Below are positions 29,133 through 38,234 of a stretch of 64,000 bases of DNA, piece by piece (the first letter of the stretch is position 1; each line of letters opens with the position of its first letter). This DNA is from Clostridiales bacterium. Its GTDB lineage: Bacteria; Bacillota; Clostridia; Saccharofermentanales; Saccharofermentanaceae. Location: positions 1-64,000 of the forward strand of contig JAFXPN010000030.1 in assembly GCA_017527865.1 (NCBI GenBank), read 5' to 3'. The notes under the pieces were generated by a model. The model had not been told where the DNA came from, ran no database searches, and saw only the letters and a program-made list of their open reading frames with translations. The position numbers and the translations under genes are program-made.

Positions 29133-29225
29133 ATAAACTCCTCTGATCAAACAGTTTTATATTTTATTTTATCAGATAGAGTTAATCCGATTCGTTTCCG
29201 AATGGTTACAAGTTGCGGCAATTTA

Positions 29226-29257
29226 CAAAAAGGACCGCCCCCGGTAAGGAGCGGTCC
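29226..29257 (-). terminator. Intrinsic terminator of hppA
   Basis: Minus-strand GGACCGC, a 12-nt loop and GCGGTCC form a 7-bp GC-rich stem followed by TTTTTG. It lies 27 nt downstream of the hppA stop and upstream of the GH2-like gene's promoter region. Confidence 0.88.
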
Positions 29258-29283
29258 CTTGATCATGTATCTTTACTTTACTG

Positions 29284-31446
29284 TCAGAATCTCAAGATGG
29301 AAATTGACCTGAGTACCGGAGCCAGTGTGTTGGCTACGGTTGACATCAACTTGATGAAGATGTCCAGAGCAACGCCTACAACATCCTTACGGGTGTCACC
29401 GATGGTATCACCGGTAACAGAAGCCTTATGCGCTGCAGAACCCTTGCCGTGACCTTCAAGCTGGCCTGACTCGATATACTTCTTCGCATTGTCGAATGCG
29501 CCGCCGGAGTTACCCATGAAGATAGCCCTCGGGATAGCAACTATCGTAGCGCCTACCAGGATACCGCCGACAAACTGTACGCCGAAGAGGATACCGCCGA
29601 CTACGGGAATGACAAGAGCGAGGATCGAAGGAACGATCATCTTTCTTATCGCTTCGTGAGCTGCCATGGCGATCATCTTGTTGTAGTCAGGCTTAACCTT
29701 GCCCTCAAGGACTCCGGGAACGGACATCTGCTTGTCGCCCTCGTCAGCCATAAGCTTGGCGGAGTCAATTGTGTTATCCGTAAGAACGGCACTGAAGTAT
29801 TCAACAAGAGCGCCTCCGATGATGCCGCCTGCGATAACGGCAAAAGATGCGAAATTAAGGACAGGGTCATCACCTACTTCGGTATACTGACCGACATAAG
29901 CCGTGATGAGTGATACTGTAGCGAATGCTGCAGAACCGATGGCAAATCCCTTTCCGATAGCAGCGGTCGTATTTCCTACCGCATCGAGCTTATCGGTAAT
30001 GGCACGGACCTCGGGAGGCAGATGACAAGCCTCGGCAAGACCGCCTGCGTTATCTGCGATAGGGCCGAATGCATCGATCGATACCGTAGCGCCGACAAAC
30101 GCGAGCATTCCGAGTGCGGAAACGGCAACTCCGTAAGTACCGCCGAGAACACCCGAGATAAGGAGCGAGATACCGATAAGAAGGATCGGCATCAGACAGG
30201 ATCTTGAACCGATCGCATCACCCTTGGTAACAACAAAAGCTTCACCCTCAGTACAGATCTCGGCGAGTTCTCTTGTGGGCTTGTGCTCTGTTGCGGTGTA
30301 GTACTCGGTAATGATGCCGATGGCAACGCCGCTGACGATGCCGAGCACGGAAGAGATCCAGGGCGAAGCCCATCCGAACTTAAAGCCGTAAGCAGAAAGA
30401 TCATACTTCGCGAAAAGAACATAGCTGGCAATACCGCCGAGCACGACCGTGATACCGGCAGAGATCCATGTGGAAAGATCGAGCTCCCTCGACGGATCAT
30501 CGCCCATCTTCTTGAAGTTGGCGATCCCGAGGCCTGCAAGGCAGCCGACAAGGCCGCAGCCCGCAAGGACTATAGGGAAAAGCGAAGCATTGGTAAAAGC
30601 CTGCTCTTCGATCTCAAGGCCCTTATGGATCGCAACCTGATACAGGGTAATTGCGATCATGATGGTTGCAGACATAGTGGCAACGAAGCTCTCGAGAAGG
30701 TCGGAACAGTTGCCCGCGATATCGTTTACGTTATCACCGATAAAGTCAGCGATGGTATTGGGAATCCTTGAATCGTCCTCGGGAAGGTCGTGGCGGAGCT
30801 TGCCAAGGATATCAGATGAGATATCAGCGGCCTTTGTATAGTTTCCTCCGGCAACACGGTTGAACATCGCAACGATGGAGCAGCCGAGGGAATAAGTCGA
30901 GATCCTCATCATCGTAGGATTGCAGATAAGATCCTTGAACAGGAATCCGCTTCCCGTTGCTTCATGCGATACACCGCCGTCAAAGCAGAAGTGACCCAGA
31001 AGAAGCACAACGATAAGGCCGAACATTCCAAGAGCCTGAACGGACAGTCCGCTTATGGATCCGCCGCAAAGAGCAACCTTAACGGTCTCACCGATCGAAA
31101 GAGATTCACGGGCCTTGTTGGATGTTCTAACATTTGCATAAGTGGCACTCTTCATGCCGAGTATGCAGACAAATGAGCTCATTGCGCCGCCGATGAGAAA
31201 TGATATGCCTGATGTCTTCTCTATAACCATACAGAAGATCACGGCAACTACCGCAAGAACTATACCGATATACTTGAATTCAGTCTTAAGGAACGTCTCA
31301 GCTCCCGATCTGATGATACCTGCGAGTTCGGACATCTCTGCCGTACCTTCCGGCATGTTCTTGATCCTGGAATAATTCCAGAAAACATAGACCATGGCAA
31401 TGACGGTAAGACAGAGGACGAGAAGCCAAACAGTAACTGTTGACAT
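29284..31446 (-). CDS. hppA: K+-dependent membrane pyrophosphatase (H+ or Na+ pump)
   Basis: 720 residues, about 16 membrane segments. It couples pyrophosphate hydrolysis to ion export. Signatures: GGNYTKAADISSDILGKLRHDLPEDDSRIPN with the substrate-binding DNVNDIAGN following, and the second acidic cluster near the C-terminus (AFDNAKKYIESGQ, DTIGDTRKD). GNTTAAIGKG has Ala where K+-independent enzymes carry Lys, pointing to the K+-dependent subclass. Na+ versus H+ transport cannot be decided by eye. GGGAGG precedes the ATG. Confidence 0.95.
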   Translation of the reverse strand: MSTVTVWLLVLCLTVIAMVYVFWNYSRIKNMPEGTAEMSELAGIIRSGAETFLKTEFKYIGIVLAVVAVIFCMVIEKTSGISFLIGGAMSSFVCILGMKSATYANVRTSNKARESLSIGETVKVALCGGSISGLSVQALGMFGLIVVLLLGHFCFDGGVSHEATGSGFLFKDLICNPTMMRISTYSLGCSIVAMFNRVAGGNYTKAADISSDILGKLRHDLPEDDSRIPNTIADFIGDNVNDIAGNCSDLLESFVATMSATIMIAITLYQVAIHKGLEIEEQAFTNASLFPIVLAGCGLVGCLAGLGIANFKKMGDDPSRELDLSTWISAGITVVLGGIASYVLFAKYDLSAYGFKFGWASPWISSVLGIVSGVAIGIITEYYTATEHKPTRELAEICTEGEAFVVTKGDAIGSRSCLMPILLIGISLLISGVLGGTYGVAVSALGMLAFVGATVSIDAFGPIADNAGGLAEACHLPPEVRAITDKLDAVGNTTAAIGKGFAIGSAAFATVSLITAYVGQYTEVGDDPVLNFASFAVIAGGIIGGALVEYFSAVLTDNTIDSAKLMADEGDKQMSVPGVLEGKVKPDYNKMIAMAAHEAIRKMIVPSILALVIPVVGGILFGVQFVGGILVGATIVAIPRAIFMGNSGGAFDNAKKYIESGQLEGHGKGSAAHKASVTGDTIGDTRKDVVGVALDIFIKLMSTVANTLAPVLRSISILRF

Positions 31447-31481
31447 ACGACAACCCTCCCGAAATTAAAAATGCATAGTTA

Positions 31482-31510
31482 AATATACAAGAAATGAAAC
31501 CGAATTACAA
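31482..31510 (-). promoter_or_regulatory. SigA-type promoter of hppA
   Basis: Minus-strand TTGTAA, a 17-nt spacer and TATATT lie 36 nt upstream of the hppA start, in the gap after the last gene of the MoxR operon. No terminator is seen between that operon and hppA. Confidence 0.7.
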
Positions 31511-31519
31511 TTTGCGGAC

Positions 31520-31978
31520 CTAGAAAACTATGACGATCAGTACGATCTCCAGTATTATCAGAAGTCCCGCTATAACACAACCTATGATAAGATCCGCAGG
31601 ATTATTGAAAAACCTCAGTGTGCCGTATGATTCACGCGTAAGGCTTCCCATGGCAGATGTCCTGTCAAACGATGCCGTATTGGGCGTCACATCCACTTTA
31701 TCCTTCGCGGGATCATAGATATTGGGTTTCCCGTCATAACCCGTATTGCGGACGGACTGGACTTCCGGCTTTACCTGCCCTGACAAAACGGCTTCATCTT
31801 CGACAGGAGCGCCGTATGAAGATGAAGTATCGGTAAACTCCACGGAAGCATAACTACCGTCAACAAACCTGTCAGATTCCCCGGTATCCGTCTTTATCAC
31901 GAACCCGGTCTTCTCATCGGGATCTTTGGTATTAAGGACCTTGCGTTCCGGATCTATGTCAAACCCTTTGATGCTCAT
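31520..31978 (-). CDS. Small protein with a C-terminal membrane anchor, last gene of the MoxR operon
   Basis: 152 residues from ATG 31978 (a GTG two codons earlier is possible; neither has a strong binding site). Not recognised. About 125 hydrophilic, acidic, probably disordered residues precede a single hydrophobic segment (NPADLIIGCVIAGLLIILEI onward) at the extreme C-terminus, a tail-anchor topology. It begins 9 nt after the TPR gene, so it belongs to the same operon. Confidence 0.6.
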   Translation of the reverse strand: MSIKGFDIDPERKVLNTKDPDEKTGFVIKTDTGESDRFVDGSYASVEFTDTSSSYGAPVEDEAVLSGQVKPEVQSVRNTGYDGKPNIYDPAKDKVDVTPNTASFDRTSAMGSLTRESYGTLRFFNNPADLIIGCVIAGLLIILEIVLIVIVF

Positions 31979-31987
31979 GATCACGAC

Positions 31988-32803
31988 TTACCACGGGATA
32001 CCGCCGTGGAAACCGCCCCAGGATGTATCTTCCTCACCTACTCCGGCATCGTAGCGTTCCTGCTGTCCCTGGTTCTGAAGATCCATCAGCTGCTGTTCGG
32101 GTGTCATTGTAGGAGTCGGAGTTGCTCCGTCGGCTCCTCCGTCAGGCTCGGTCTGATCAGGCTCGCCTCCCTCTCCTCCTTCGGGAGTCGGAGTAGGGCC
32201 GTCTTGTGAAGGATCGGGCGTAGGCGTCGGTGTATCCGGCTCACTTCCGGGTTCCGGTGTCGGAGTGGGCGACGGTGTCGGAGAAGGCTGAGGATCTTCC
32301 TCGTCATCTTCTTCCGGCCCGAGAAGAGAAGCCTCAAAAGCGTCTATCTCATTCTTGAGAGTCTGCGCATCCGGATAATGACCGCTGTTATCGGTCCTCG
32401 ATGCACAGCCGTCCTCGCACAATATATCCCGTGCCTCATCAAGCATGGCGAGGACTTCATCAATATTGTCTTCGGTTATATTATTGGGATCGATCTGTTT
32501 AACGATCGCAAGCGCGTAGTTTACCCTGAGCCTGCAGTCGGAATACTCCTCGAGCCTTCTTCCCTGCAATGCCTTCTCGTATTCCTGACACGCGAGATCA
32601 TACTGACCTAAGGCATAATAGATATTGCCTCTGTTGTAATAGTTTACATAAGGCTCGGTAAAGCCAAGGAAGCCCAGCGGATTATGCTCATATATCCCCG
32701 CTTCGAACTTCTCGATGAGCCTGTTATTGCTGTAATCTGCAAGAAGGAATATCCCGAGAAATACAGCGCATATCGTTATGACCGCCGCCATTATCCTCTT
32801 CAT
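31988..32803 (-). CDS. TPR protein with Pro/Thr-rich tail (BatE/BatC-like)
   Basis: 271 residues. An N-terminal membrane segment (about 4-22) is followed by TPR-like helices (YVNYYNRGNIYYALGQYDLA, EYEKAL), then an acidic and Pro/Thr-rich tract (repeats of PTPTP and DPSQDGPTPTPEGGEG type, about 170-235) and a Gly/Trp-rich end (EEDTSWGGFHGGIPW). TPR proteins with this layout follow VWA genes in Bat-type operons. It starts 1 nt after the preceding VWA gene. Confidence 0.7.
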   Translation of the reverse strand: MKRIMAAVITICAVFLGIFLLADYSNNRLIEKFEAGIYEHNPLGFLGFTEPYVNYYNRGNIYYALGQYDLACQEYEKALQGRRLEEYSDCRLRVNYALAIVKQIDPNNITEDNIDEVLAMLDEARDILCEDGCASRTDNSGHYPDAQTLKNEIDAFEASLLGPEEDDEEDPQPSPTPSPTPTPEPGSEPDTPTPTPDPSQDGPTPTPEGGEGGEPDQTEPDGGADGATPTPTMTPEQQLMDLQNQGQQERYDAGVGEEDTSWGGFHGGIPW

Positions 32804-32804
32804 A

Positions 32805-33767
32805 TCATCCCCTCCTCCTTAAGCTTATAAGTTCATAAGCCGTAAGGAGAGCAAGCGGTATTACGAGATAATAATAAACATCCGTATACCCCTGCTCCGT
32901 TTCTTCCTCGGGTTCTGATTCATAATGATCCCTAAGTTCCGTAACGATCGGCTCGAGTACGCCGTCATCACTCATATTGATGTACGGAAGACCGAGTTCA
33001 TCCGCTACAAATTCAAGGTTTTCCTCATCTATCCTCGTCACTCCGGGTTCCCCCGTTCCGGGTTCCATTATCCACCTGTGATCATCTATGAGTTCATCGT
33101 AATACTCCATCTGTCCGCCTGACGCCGTGCCGTAACCCATAACTGCTCCGCCGCTGATCTCACCGCCGAGCTTGCCGAATCCCTGCTGTACATTTCCGTC
33201 CGTATTCTCACCGTCGCTTAAGATGAACACAACGGAATCGGTATCGCCGCTGCCTGTCTCGGCAAGTCCGAGCGAAGATTCAAGCGCGGATATGCAGGTG
33301 CTGAGGTTTGTTCCGGTCGCATAAGTCGGAGCAATGGGATAGATGGAATCTATCGCGTTATTAAGATAGTCGATCGAATCGGTCAGAGGAGTCAGGATGT
33401 GGTTATTGTTATTGAACGTCACTACAGAGAACCTCGCCCCCGGCAGGTTCTCGATAATATATCCCATATCCGCCTTGGCCCTGTCGAGCCTTGTATCATA
33501 TCCCGCCTGATCGTTTCCGAGCATGCTGATCGTATCATCGACTATAAAGATAACGTTAAGATCCGTACGCTGTCTTTGTATCACGATATTATCGGCAGGA
33601 AGCATGGGACGCAGATTTATAAGGAACAGAAGCGCAACGCACAATATCTGCCTGATGTACGGGATTACGCCCCTTCTCTTGAAGATAATAAGGACGACAC
33701 ATACCGCACCCATTATCGGGATCGGTACTATCGGCTCGAACACAAAATCTTTCAGGATGCTGCCCAT
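32805..33767 (-). CDS. Membrane-anchored VWA-domain protein (BatB-like)
   Basis: 320 residues: two N-terminal membrane segments, a von Willebrand factor A domain and a C-terminal membrane segment. The MIDAS metal site is visible as VDDTISMLGND (DxTxS form), with TGTNLSTC (the second-loop Thr) and ILSDGENTDG (the third-loop Asp) following. Such proteins form pairs with BatA in MoxR-linked operons. It is separated by 4 nt from the upstream VWA gene. Confidence 0.82.
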   Translation of the reverse strand: MGSILKDFVFEPIVPIPIMGAVCVVLIIFKRRGVIPYIRQILCVALLFLINLRPMLPADNIVIQRQRTDLNVIFIVDDTISMLGNDQAGYDTRLDRAKADMGYIIENLPGARFSVVTFNNNNHILTPLTDSIDYLNNAIDSIYPIAPTYATGTNLSTCISALESSLGLAETGSGDTDSVVFILSDGENTDGNVQQGFGKLGGEISGGAVMGYGTASGGQMEYYDELIDDHRWIMEPGTGEPGVTRIDEENLEFVADELGLPYINMSDDGVLEPIVTELRDHYESEPEEETEQGYTDVYYYLVIPLALLTAYELISLRRRG

Positions 33768-33771
33768 ACCG

Positions 33772-34806
33772 TCACACCTTGCACAGCCACTGGAGAAGTA
33801 TCATGCATGCCATGGATATAACCAGCAGCATGAACGGTATCTCAGGGACTGCAGTCTCCCTTATCTCGTAATCGATCGTGTCCAGTGATGCCACATGGCT
33901 CTGGATGCTGTCCACGATCTCATCCACTATATACTCACCCTCGCCGTAGAAGAACTGGCCGCCTGTCATCTCGACAGTATCCTTCATCATGCGCTTATCG
34001 AGATTTCTCATCGTCGAAGTTCCGATGCCGTACACGGTGATCCCGCGGTCGACGCAAAGCTCCCCCGCCTCGGGCAATGTTATCAGCTCGGTTCCCTGCA
34101 GGTCATTATCCGTCGAAAAGATAATGATCCTCGATCTGTCAGGATCATCCTCTATATGCGAGAAATCAAGAGCCGCCGCCGCGAGTCCGTCTCCGATAAT
34201 GGACGAACCTCTTTCCATGTTGCCGATAAGAGTGCCGCTGCTTATATACTCGTCGAGCTCGTACAGTCTGTCGCTGTATCCGATCCTGCCGTCATAATAA
34301 TCCGTCCTCATCGCCAGCGCTTCTTCCAATATATCGAGCTCTTTTATAACCTGCTCATAATCGGTAGTAAGCGGGCAAAGATAAAGAGGCGATGTGTTGA
34401 AGATGACTATGCCGAACCTCTCGCCCTGCAGATTCTCCACGACCTGCTTAAGCTTGCCTACGAGATCCCGGTTAAGTTCGTCGACGGTCGTGGAAATATC
34501 CATGCACAGGATTATGTCTCTGTTCATATTCTTTATCTCAGTTACTTCCGTCTTGTAAGGAACGGCCATCAGGAATCCCGATACCAGTATATTGATAATG
34601 ATCACTGTCGACAGAATGAACTTAAGTATCCTGTAGAGGATCATCCTTCTTCTGAAGTGAGGTATCTCCTTAATGTAATCGGGCTCTGTTGCCTTCGTAC
34701 CCGATCTGAACTTTCTTTTCCTCCTGAAACGGACAAAAGAAAAGATAATAAAGGCAAATGCCACCGAGGCGCAGACAATAAGGGCCGTATTAAACCTTAA
34801 TTCCAT
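33772..34806 (-). CDS. Membrane-anchored VWA-domain protein (BatA-like)
   Basis: 344 residues with a membrane segment at the N-terminus, another near 60-80, and a C-terminal anchor (EIPFMLLVISMACMILLQWL). MIDAS motif: LCMDISTTVDE (DxSxT), with ERGSSIIGDGL supplying the second loop and FSTDNDLQG the third. It overlaps the upstream gene by 10 nt. The paralogous neighbour at 32805 suggests an ancient duplication. Confidence 0.82.
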   Translation of the reverse strand: MELRFNTALIVCASVAFAFIIFSFVRFRRKRKFRSGTKATEPDYIKEIPHFRRRMILYRILKFILSTVIIINILVSGFLMAVPYKTEVTEIKNMNRDIILCMDISTTVDELNRDLVGKLKQVVENLQGERFGIVIFNTSPLYLCPLTTDYEQVIKELDILEEALAMRTDYYDGRIGYSDRLYELDEYISSGTLIGNMERGSSIIGDGLAAAALDFSHIEDDPDRSRIIIFSTDNDLQGTELITLPEAGELCVDRGITVYGIGTSTMRNLDKRMMKDTVEMTGGQFFYGEGEYIVDEIVDSIQSHVASLDTIDYEIRETAVPEIPFMLLVISMACMILLQWLCKV

Positions 34807-35282
34807 TTGCCTATCACCTTCCTCGTATTCTCTATCGAGGCTTTGACATCGCCCTCGGAGATCTTGTCAAACTCGGGCTCATAATATTCTTCGATAAGAT
34901 CGGCAAGCGAATCCATATCCGTTTTCCTTATCTCGGTAAGCGTGTACTTAAGGACCTCTATGCCGGTCGCCCTGAACACGAATTCACGTATGAGCACGCT
35001 CATCTGCTCGTATGCAGGCCTTATCTTTGTCGTATCCGAATCAAACTCCATCTCTATCTTAAGGAGCCTGGCAAGATATTCCTGCTTAAGCTTTTCGATA
35101 TCGGGCTTACTCCACAATATCTCCCTTATGGTATTCTTGCGTCCTGCCCTCTTGTTCCGTATTATCCCGCCCAGTATCAGCAGGATAAGGATAAGAACAG
35201 CCAGCGCAAGAGCCGCGGCGGCCATAGTCACCGGCCAGGCCGAATATTTAAACATCTTCTGAAGATTTACGCTTGTTTCCAT
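34797..35282 (-). CDS. Single-pass membrane protein of the MoxR-VWA operon (DUF4381-like)
   Basis: 161 residues. One membrane segment (about 15-42) precedes a cytoplasmic helical domain (REFVFRATGIEVLKYTLTEI). Position between DUF58 and VWA genes, size and topology match the DUF4381-type subunits of such operons, but the sequence match is by context rather than motif. The gap to the DUF58 gene is 4 nt. Confidence 0.6.
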   Translation of the reverse strand: METSVNLQKMFKYSAWPVTMAAAALALAVLILILLILGGIIRNKRAGRKNTIREILWSKPDIEKLKQEYLARLLKIEMEFDSDTTKIRPAYEQMSVLIREFVFRATGIEVLKYTLTEIRKTDMDSLADLIEEYYEPEFDKISEGDVKASIENTRKVIGKWN

Positions 35283-35286
35283 CTGA

Positions 35287-36168
35287 TCACTTCCGAAGCT
35301 TATGTGTCTCGAGGAGACTGATAAGATCCTTCTCGATGCGGACCGAAGTCCCTATGACAGTGTGAGCAATGCCGTGGCGGTTAAGCTTCTCTTCATTGCT
35401 CTGTATTATCTCCTGCCTCTTTCTCTCCGACATAGCTTTCAGCCTCTTATTCTCGGAAACAAACGGCGGGATATAATCGCTTCTGTCAACACTGTATATC
35501 CTCTTGCCGAACATATCGGCGTCACTGACATTAATGAGCAGAACGTCATGAACGATGACCATCTGGCGCAGAAGAGACTCGGACAGTTTCCTGATGCCCT
35601 CGGTATCGGTTACGATAACGACTATCATCTTCCTTCTCACATGATGGATCAGATAAGACAGGGCGGGATCAAGGTCCGAAGTATTGCCGGCATGCACGCT
35701 GTGGTGATAATCCGACAGTATCCTCTCGAGATTCAGCAGTCCTCTCTTGAACGGCATCCTGTGCAGGGACTTCCCGTCAGAGAAAACGGCGCTCACATAG
35801 TCACCGTTACGGTTGACCATATAGGCAAGACTTCCGCCCGCTATAAGAGCAACATCACGCTTCTCTTCGCCCTCATCGGTATCTGCGAGCATGCGTCTGT
35901 TGGTATCAAACACGAACATGATGTTATGCTTCTTCTCGGCGATATACTGCCTGATAAGCACCTTATTGCTCCTCGAAGTCGCCTTCCAGTCTATGTCCTT
36001 GACATCATCGCCCGGAACATATTCTCGCAGCTCGTCAAAATTCATGCTCCGTCCCTTATAGATGGAGTTATATGAGCCGTCGAGTATCCTGCTCGTCGCC
36101 TTGTTCGTGGATATGGTCTTATATCTCTGAAGACCGAAGCTTATCCTTGAGACAAATTCAAGTTTCAT
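35287..36168 (-). CDS. DUF58 protein of the MoxR-VWA operon
   Basis: 293 residues. It carries the DUF58 signature REYVPGDDVKDIDWKATSRS followed by RQYIAEKKHNIMFVFD, a degenerate VWA-like beginning. No membrane segments are visible, unlike some DUF58 proteins. DUF58 proteins act with MoxR ATPases; the mechanism is unsettled. It overlaps moxR by 4 nt (ATGA type). Confidence 0.88.
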   Translation of the reverse strand: MKLEFVSRISFGLQRYKTISTNKATSRILDGSYNSIYKGRSMNFDELREYVPGDDVKDIDWKATSRSNKVLIRQYIAEKKHNIMFVFDTNRRMLADTDEGEEKRDVALIAGGSLAYMVNRNGDYVSAVFSDGKSLHRMPFKRGLLNLERILSDYHHSVHAGNTSDLDPALSYLIHHVRRKMIVVIVTDTEGIRKLSESLLRQMVIVHDVLLINVSDADMFGKRIYSVDRSDYIPPFVSENKRLKAMSERKRQEIIQSNEEKLNRHGIAHTVIGTSVRIEKDLISLLETHKLRK

Positions 36169-37157
36169 GGAGTATTAACAGCCTTAAACAGAGCATCGAT
36201 GATCTCTTCGGGTTTCACCCCGTCCGCTATGGCGGCAAACGTAAGCATTATCCTGTGTCTTAAGACTTCATGGGCAAGCGCCTTGACATCGTCGGGCGTA
36301 ACGTATGCCCTGCCCGAAGCGAGCGCAACTGCCTTTGACACCTCCATGAATGCGATCGCCGCTCTCGTTGAGGCTCCCATAGCAACATACTGAGCAAGAT
36401 CCTTATAGATCGCCTGCTCGGCATTACGTGAAGCGCTCACGATGTCTACGATATATTTCTTTACGGAAGGCGCCAGATATATCTTCTTGCAGATATCCTG
36501 CAGGAATACAACGTCATCAATGGTGGCAACAGCCGTCACATCGGTAAATACATCAGATTCTATACGGTTAAGGATCTCGATCTCTTCATTCGCAGAAGGA
36601 TAAGTTATGACTTCCTTTAACAGGAACCTGTCAAGCTGGGCTTCGGACAGTTCGTAAGTACCTTCCTGCTCGATGGGGTTCTGGGTCGCGACTACGATAA
36701 ACACATCGGGGAGCTTGTAACTTACGCCTCCGATGCTGACGGTCCTCTCCTGCATCGCTTCGAGCATGGCGCTCTGCGTCTTGGCGCTGCTTCTGTTGAT
36801 CTCATCGAGCAGCACGAAGTTCGCGAATACGGGACCGATCTTTGTCTCGAAAGTGTTATTCGTCATATTAAAGGTCTGTGTTCCGATGATATCGCTCGGA
36901 AGAAGATCCGGCGTGCACTGTATCCTCGAGAACTTGCCGTTGACGGATTCCGTAACGACCTTGGCAGCCGTTGTCTTTGCAAGTCCCGGAACCGACTCGA
37001 GGAGTATATGTCCGTTGGCCATCATGGAAACGATCAAAGCCAGTCCCAGCCGCTCCTGACCTACCATCTTAGAGGAATAGTATCCCTTGATGTTCTTGAT
37101 TATCGCGCCCGCGCGCTGCATCTGTTCAACAGTTATATCAGTCTTAACCTGTTCCAT
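36165..37157 (-). CDS. MoxR-family AAA+ ATPase
   Basis: 330 residues. Walker A region LLESVPGLAKTTAAKVV (GLAKT variant), VLLDEINRSSAKTQSAMLEAM as Walker B and sensor, ATQNPIEQEGTYELSEAQLDRF, and the C-terminal lid (ASTRAAIAFM, YVTPDDVKALAHEVLRHR). MoxR ATPases are chaperones that often fold or activate VWA-protein complexes. It heads the operon; AGGAAGG lies about 10 nt before the ATG and a TATAAT box follows the fba terminator. Confidence 0.92.
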   Translation of the reverse strand: MEQVKTDITVEQMQRAGAIIKNIKGYYSSKMVGQERLGLALIVSMMANGHILLESVPGLAKTTAAKVVTESVNGKFSRIQCTPDLLPSDIIGTQTFNMTNNTFETKIGPVFANFVLLDEINRSSAKTQSAMLEAMQERTVSIGGVSYKLPDVFIVVATQNPIEQEGTYELSEAQLDRFLLKEVITYPSANEEIEILNRIESDVFTDVTAVATIDDVVFLQDICKKIYLAPSVKKYIVDIVSASRNAEQAIYKDLAQYVAMGASTRAAIAFMEVSKAVALASGRAYVTPDDVKALAHEVLRHRIMLTFAAIADGVKPEEIIDALFKAVNTP

Positions 37158-37212
37158 ATAAATAGTGCCTTCCTGTAAATATCAATAGATTATACTACAA
37201 AAAAGATTATAT

Positions 37213-37243
37213 ATAAAAACGGGCCGTTCGTTCGAACGACCCG
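37213..37243 (-). terminator. Intrinsic terminator of the fructose-bisphosphate aldolase gene
   Basis: Minus-strand CGGG-T-CGTTCG and CGAACG-G-CCCG pair (one T-G wobble) and are followed by TTTTTATATATAA. The hairpin lies 29 nt after the fba stop and upstream of moxR, separating the two units. Confidence 0.88.
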
Positions 37244-37271
37244 CAAAAACAGTTCAGTTATTTGAGATATA

Positions 37272-38138
37272 TCAGGCCTTGCCTGCAGCCTCGAAGCCTT
37301 CGCAGAGTTCCTTAGCCTTTGCAACGATAGCCTCGCAGCCGGGCTTAAGAAGCTTTCTCGGGTCATAACCCTTGCCCTCAAGATCCTTGCCGTCTTCGAT
37401 GTACTTTCTTGTAGCAGCAGCAAATACGAGCTGGAGCTCAGTATTGATGTTGATCTTGGAAACGCCGAGGGAAACAGCCTTCTTTGTCTGCTCGAAGGGG
37501 ATTCCGGAACCGCCGTGAAGAACCATGGGCTTGCCGCCGATAGCTTCCTTGATCTCAGCAAGTCTGTCGAAGTTAAGGCCTGCCCAGTTCTCAGGATACT
37601 TACCGTGGATATTGCCGATACCTGCAGCGAGGAAATCAACGCCGAGATCTGCGATGAGCTTGCACTCAGCAGGATCTGCGAGTTCGCCGTTGGATGTAAC
37701 GCCGTCCTCTGTACCGCCGATGCCGCCGACTTCGCACTCTACGGAAACACCCTTAGCGTGAGCGAGTTCGATGATCTCCTTGGACTTAGCGATGTTCTCT
37801 TCAATGGGGAAGTGAGAACCGTCGAACATAACGGAAGAATAACCTACTTCGATACAAGCCTTGGCACCCTCGTATGTACCGTGGTCAAGGTGAAGAGCAA
37901 CGGGAACAGTGATGCCCATGGAATCGATAAGATCGTTGACCATATCAACTACCATCTTGTAGCCGCCCATGTACTTTGCAGCACCCTCGGATGTCTGGAT
38001 CATAACGGGTGTGTTTGTCTCCTGAACAGCCTTCAGGATGCACTGTGTCCACTCAAGGTTGTTTGTGTTGAACGCAGGGATAGCGTAATGACCCTCGTGG
38101 GCCTTGTTGATCATTTCTACAGCAGAAACCAATGCCAT
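37272..38138 (-). CDS. fba: Class II fructose-1,6-bisphosphate aldolase
   Basis: 288 residues. It cleaves fructose 1,6-bisphosphate to dihydroxyacetone phosphate and glyceraldehyde 3-phosphate with a Zn2+ cofactor. Motifs: HLDHGTYEGAKACIEVGYSS, VMFDGSHFP, GNIHGKYP, and the phosphate loop VLHGGSGIP followed by GVSKININTELQ. AGGAGG precedes the ATG. Transcribed alone between a promoter and a strong terminator, with codon use typical of a highly expressed gene. Confidence 0.96.
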   Translation of the reverse strand: MALVSAVEMINKAHEGHYAIPAFNTNNLEWTQCILKAVQETNTPVMIQTSEGAAKYMGGYKMVVDMVNDLIDSMGITVPVALHLDHGTYEGAKACIEVGYSSVMFDGSHFPIEENIAKSKEIIELAHAKGVSVECEVGGIGGTEDGVTSNGELADPAECKLIADLGVDFLAAGIGNIHGKYPENWAGLNFDRLAEIKEAIGGKPMVLHGGSGIPFEQTKKAVSLGVSKININTELQLVFAAATRKYIEDGKDLEGKGYDPRKLLKPGCEAIVAKAKELCEGFEAAGKA

Positions 38139-38176
38139 AAAATATGTCCTCCTATAAATAATTAGTTACTCCTAAT

Positions 38177-38204
38177 ATCTTACAGTCTTTAACCGAAAAA
38201 TCAA
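38177..38204 (-). promoter_or_regulatory. Promoter of fba
   Basis: Minus-strand TTGATT, a 16-nt spacer and TAAGAT lie about 39 nt upstream of the fba start. Confidence 0.5.
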
Positions 38205-38234
38205 CTGAAAAAGCCGGCAAAAAACATGTAATTC

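Noticed and set aside
32100..32300. Tandem DNA repeats
   Set aside because: They encode the Pro/Thr-rich tail of the TPR protein; the repetition is at the peptide level and the DNA copies are irregular.
33895..34800. Long open frame opposite the BatA-like VWA gene
   Set aside because: A shadow of a gene with clear MIDAS motifs; the translation is rich in His/Arg/Ile with no recognisable domain.
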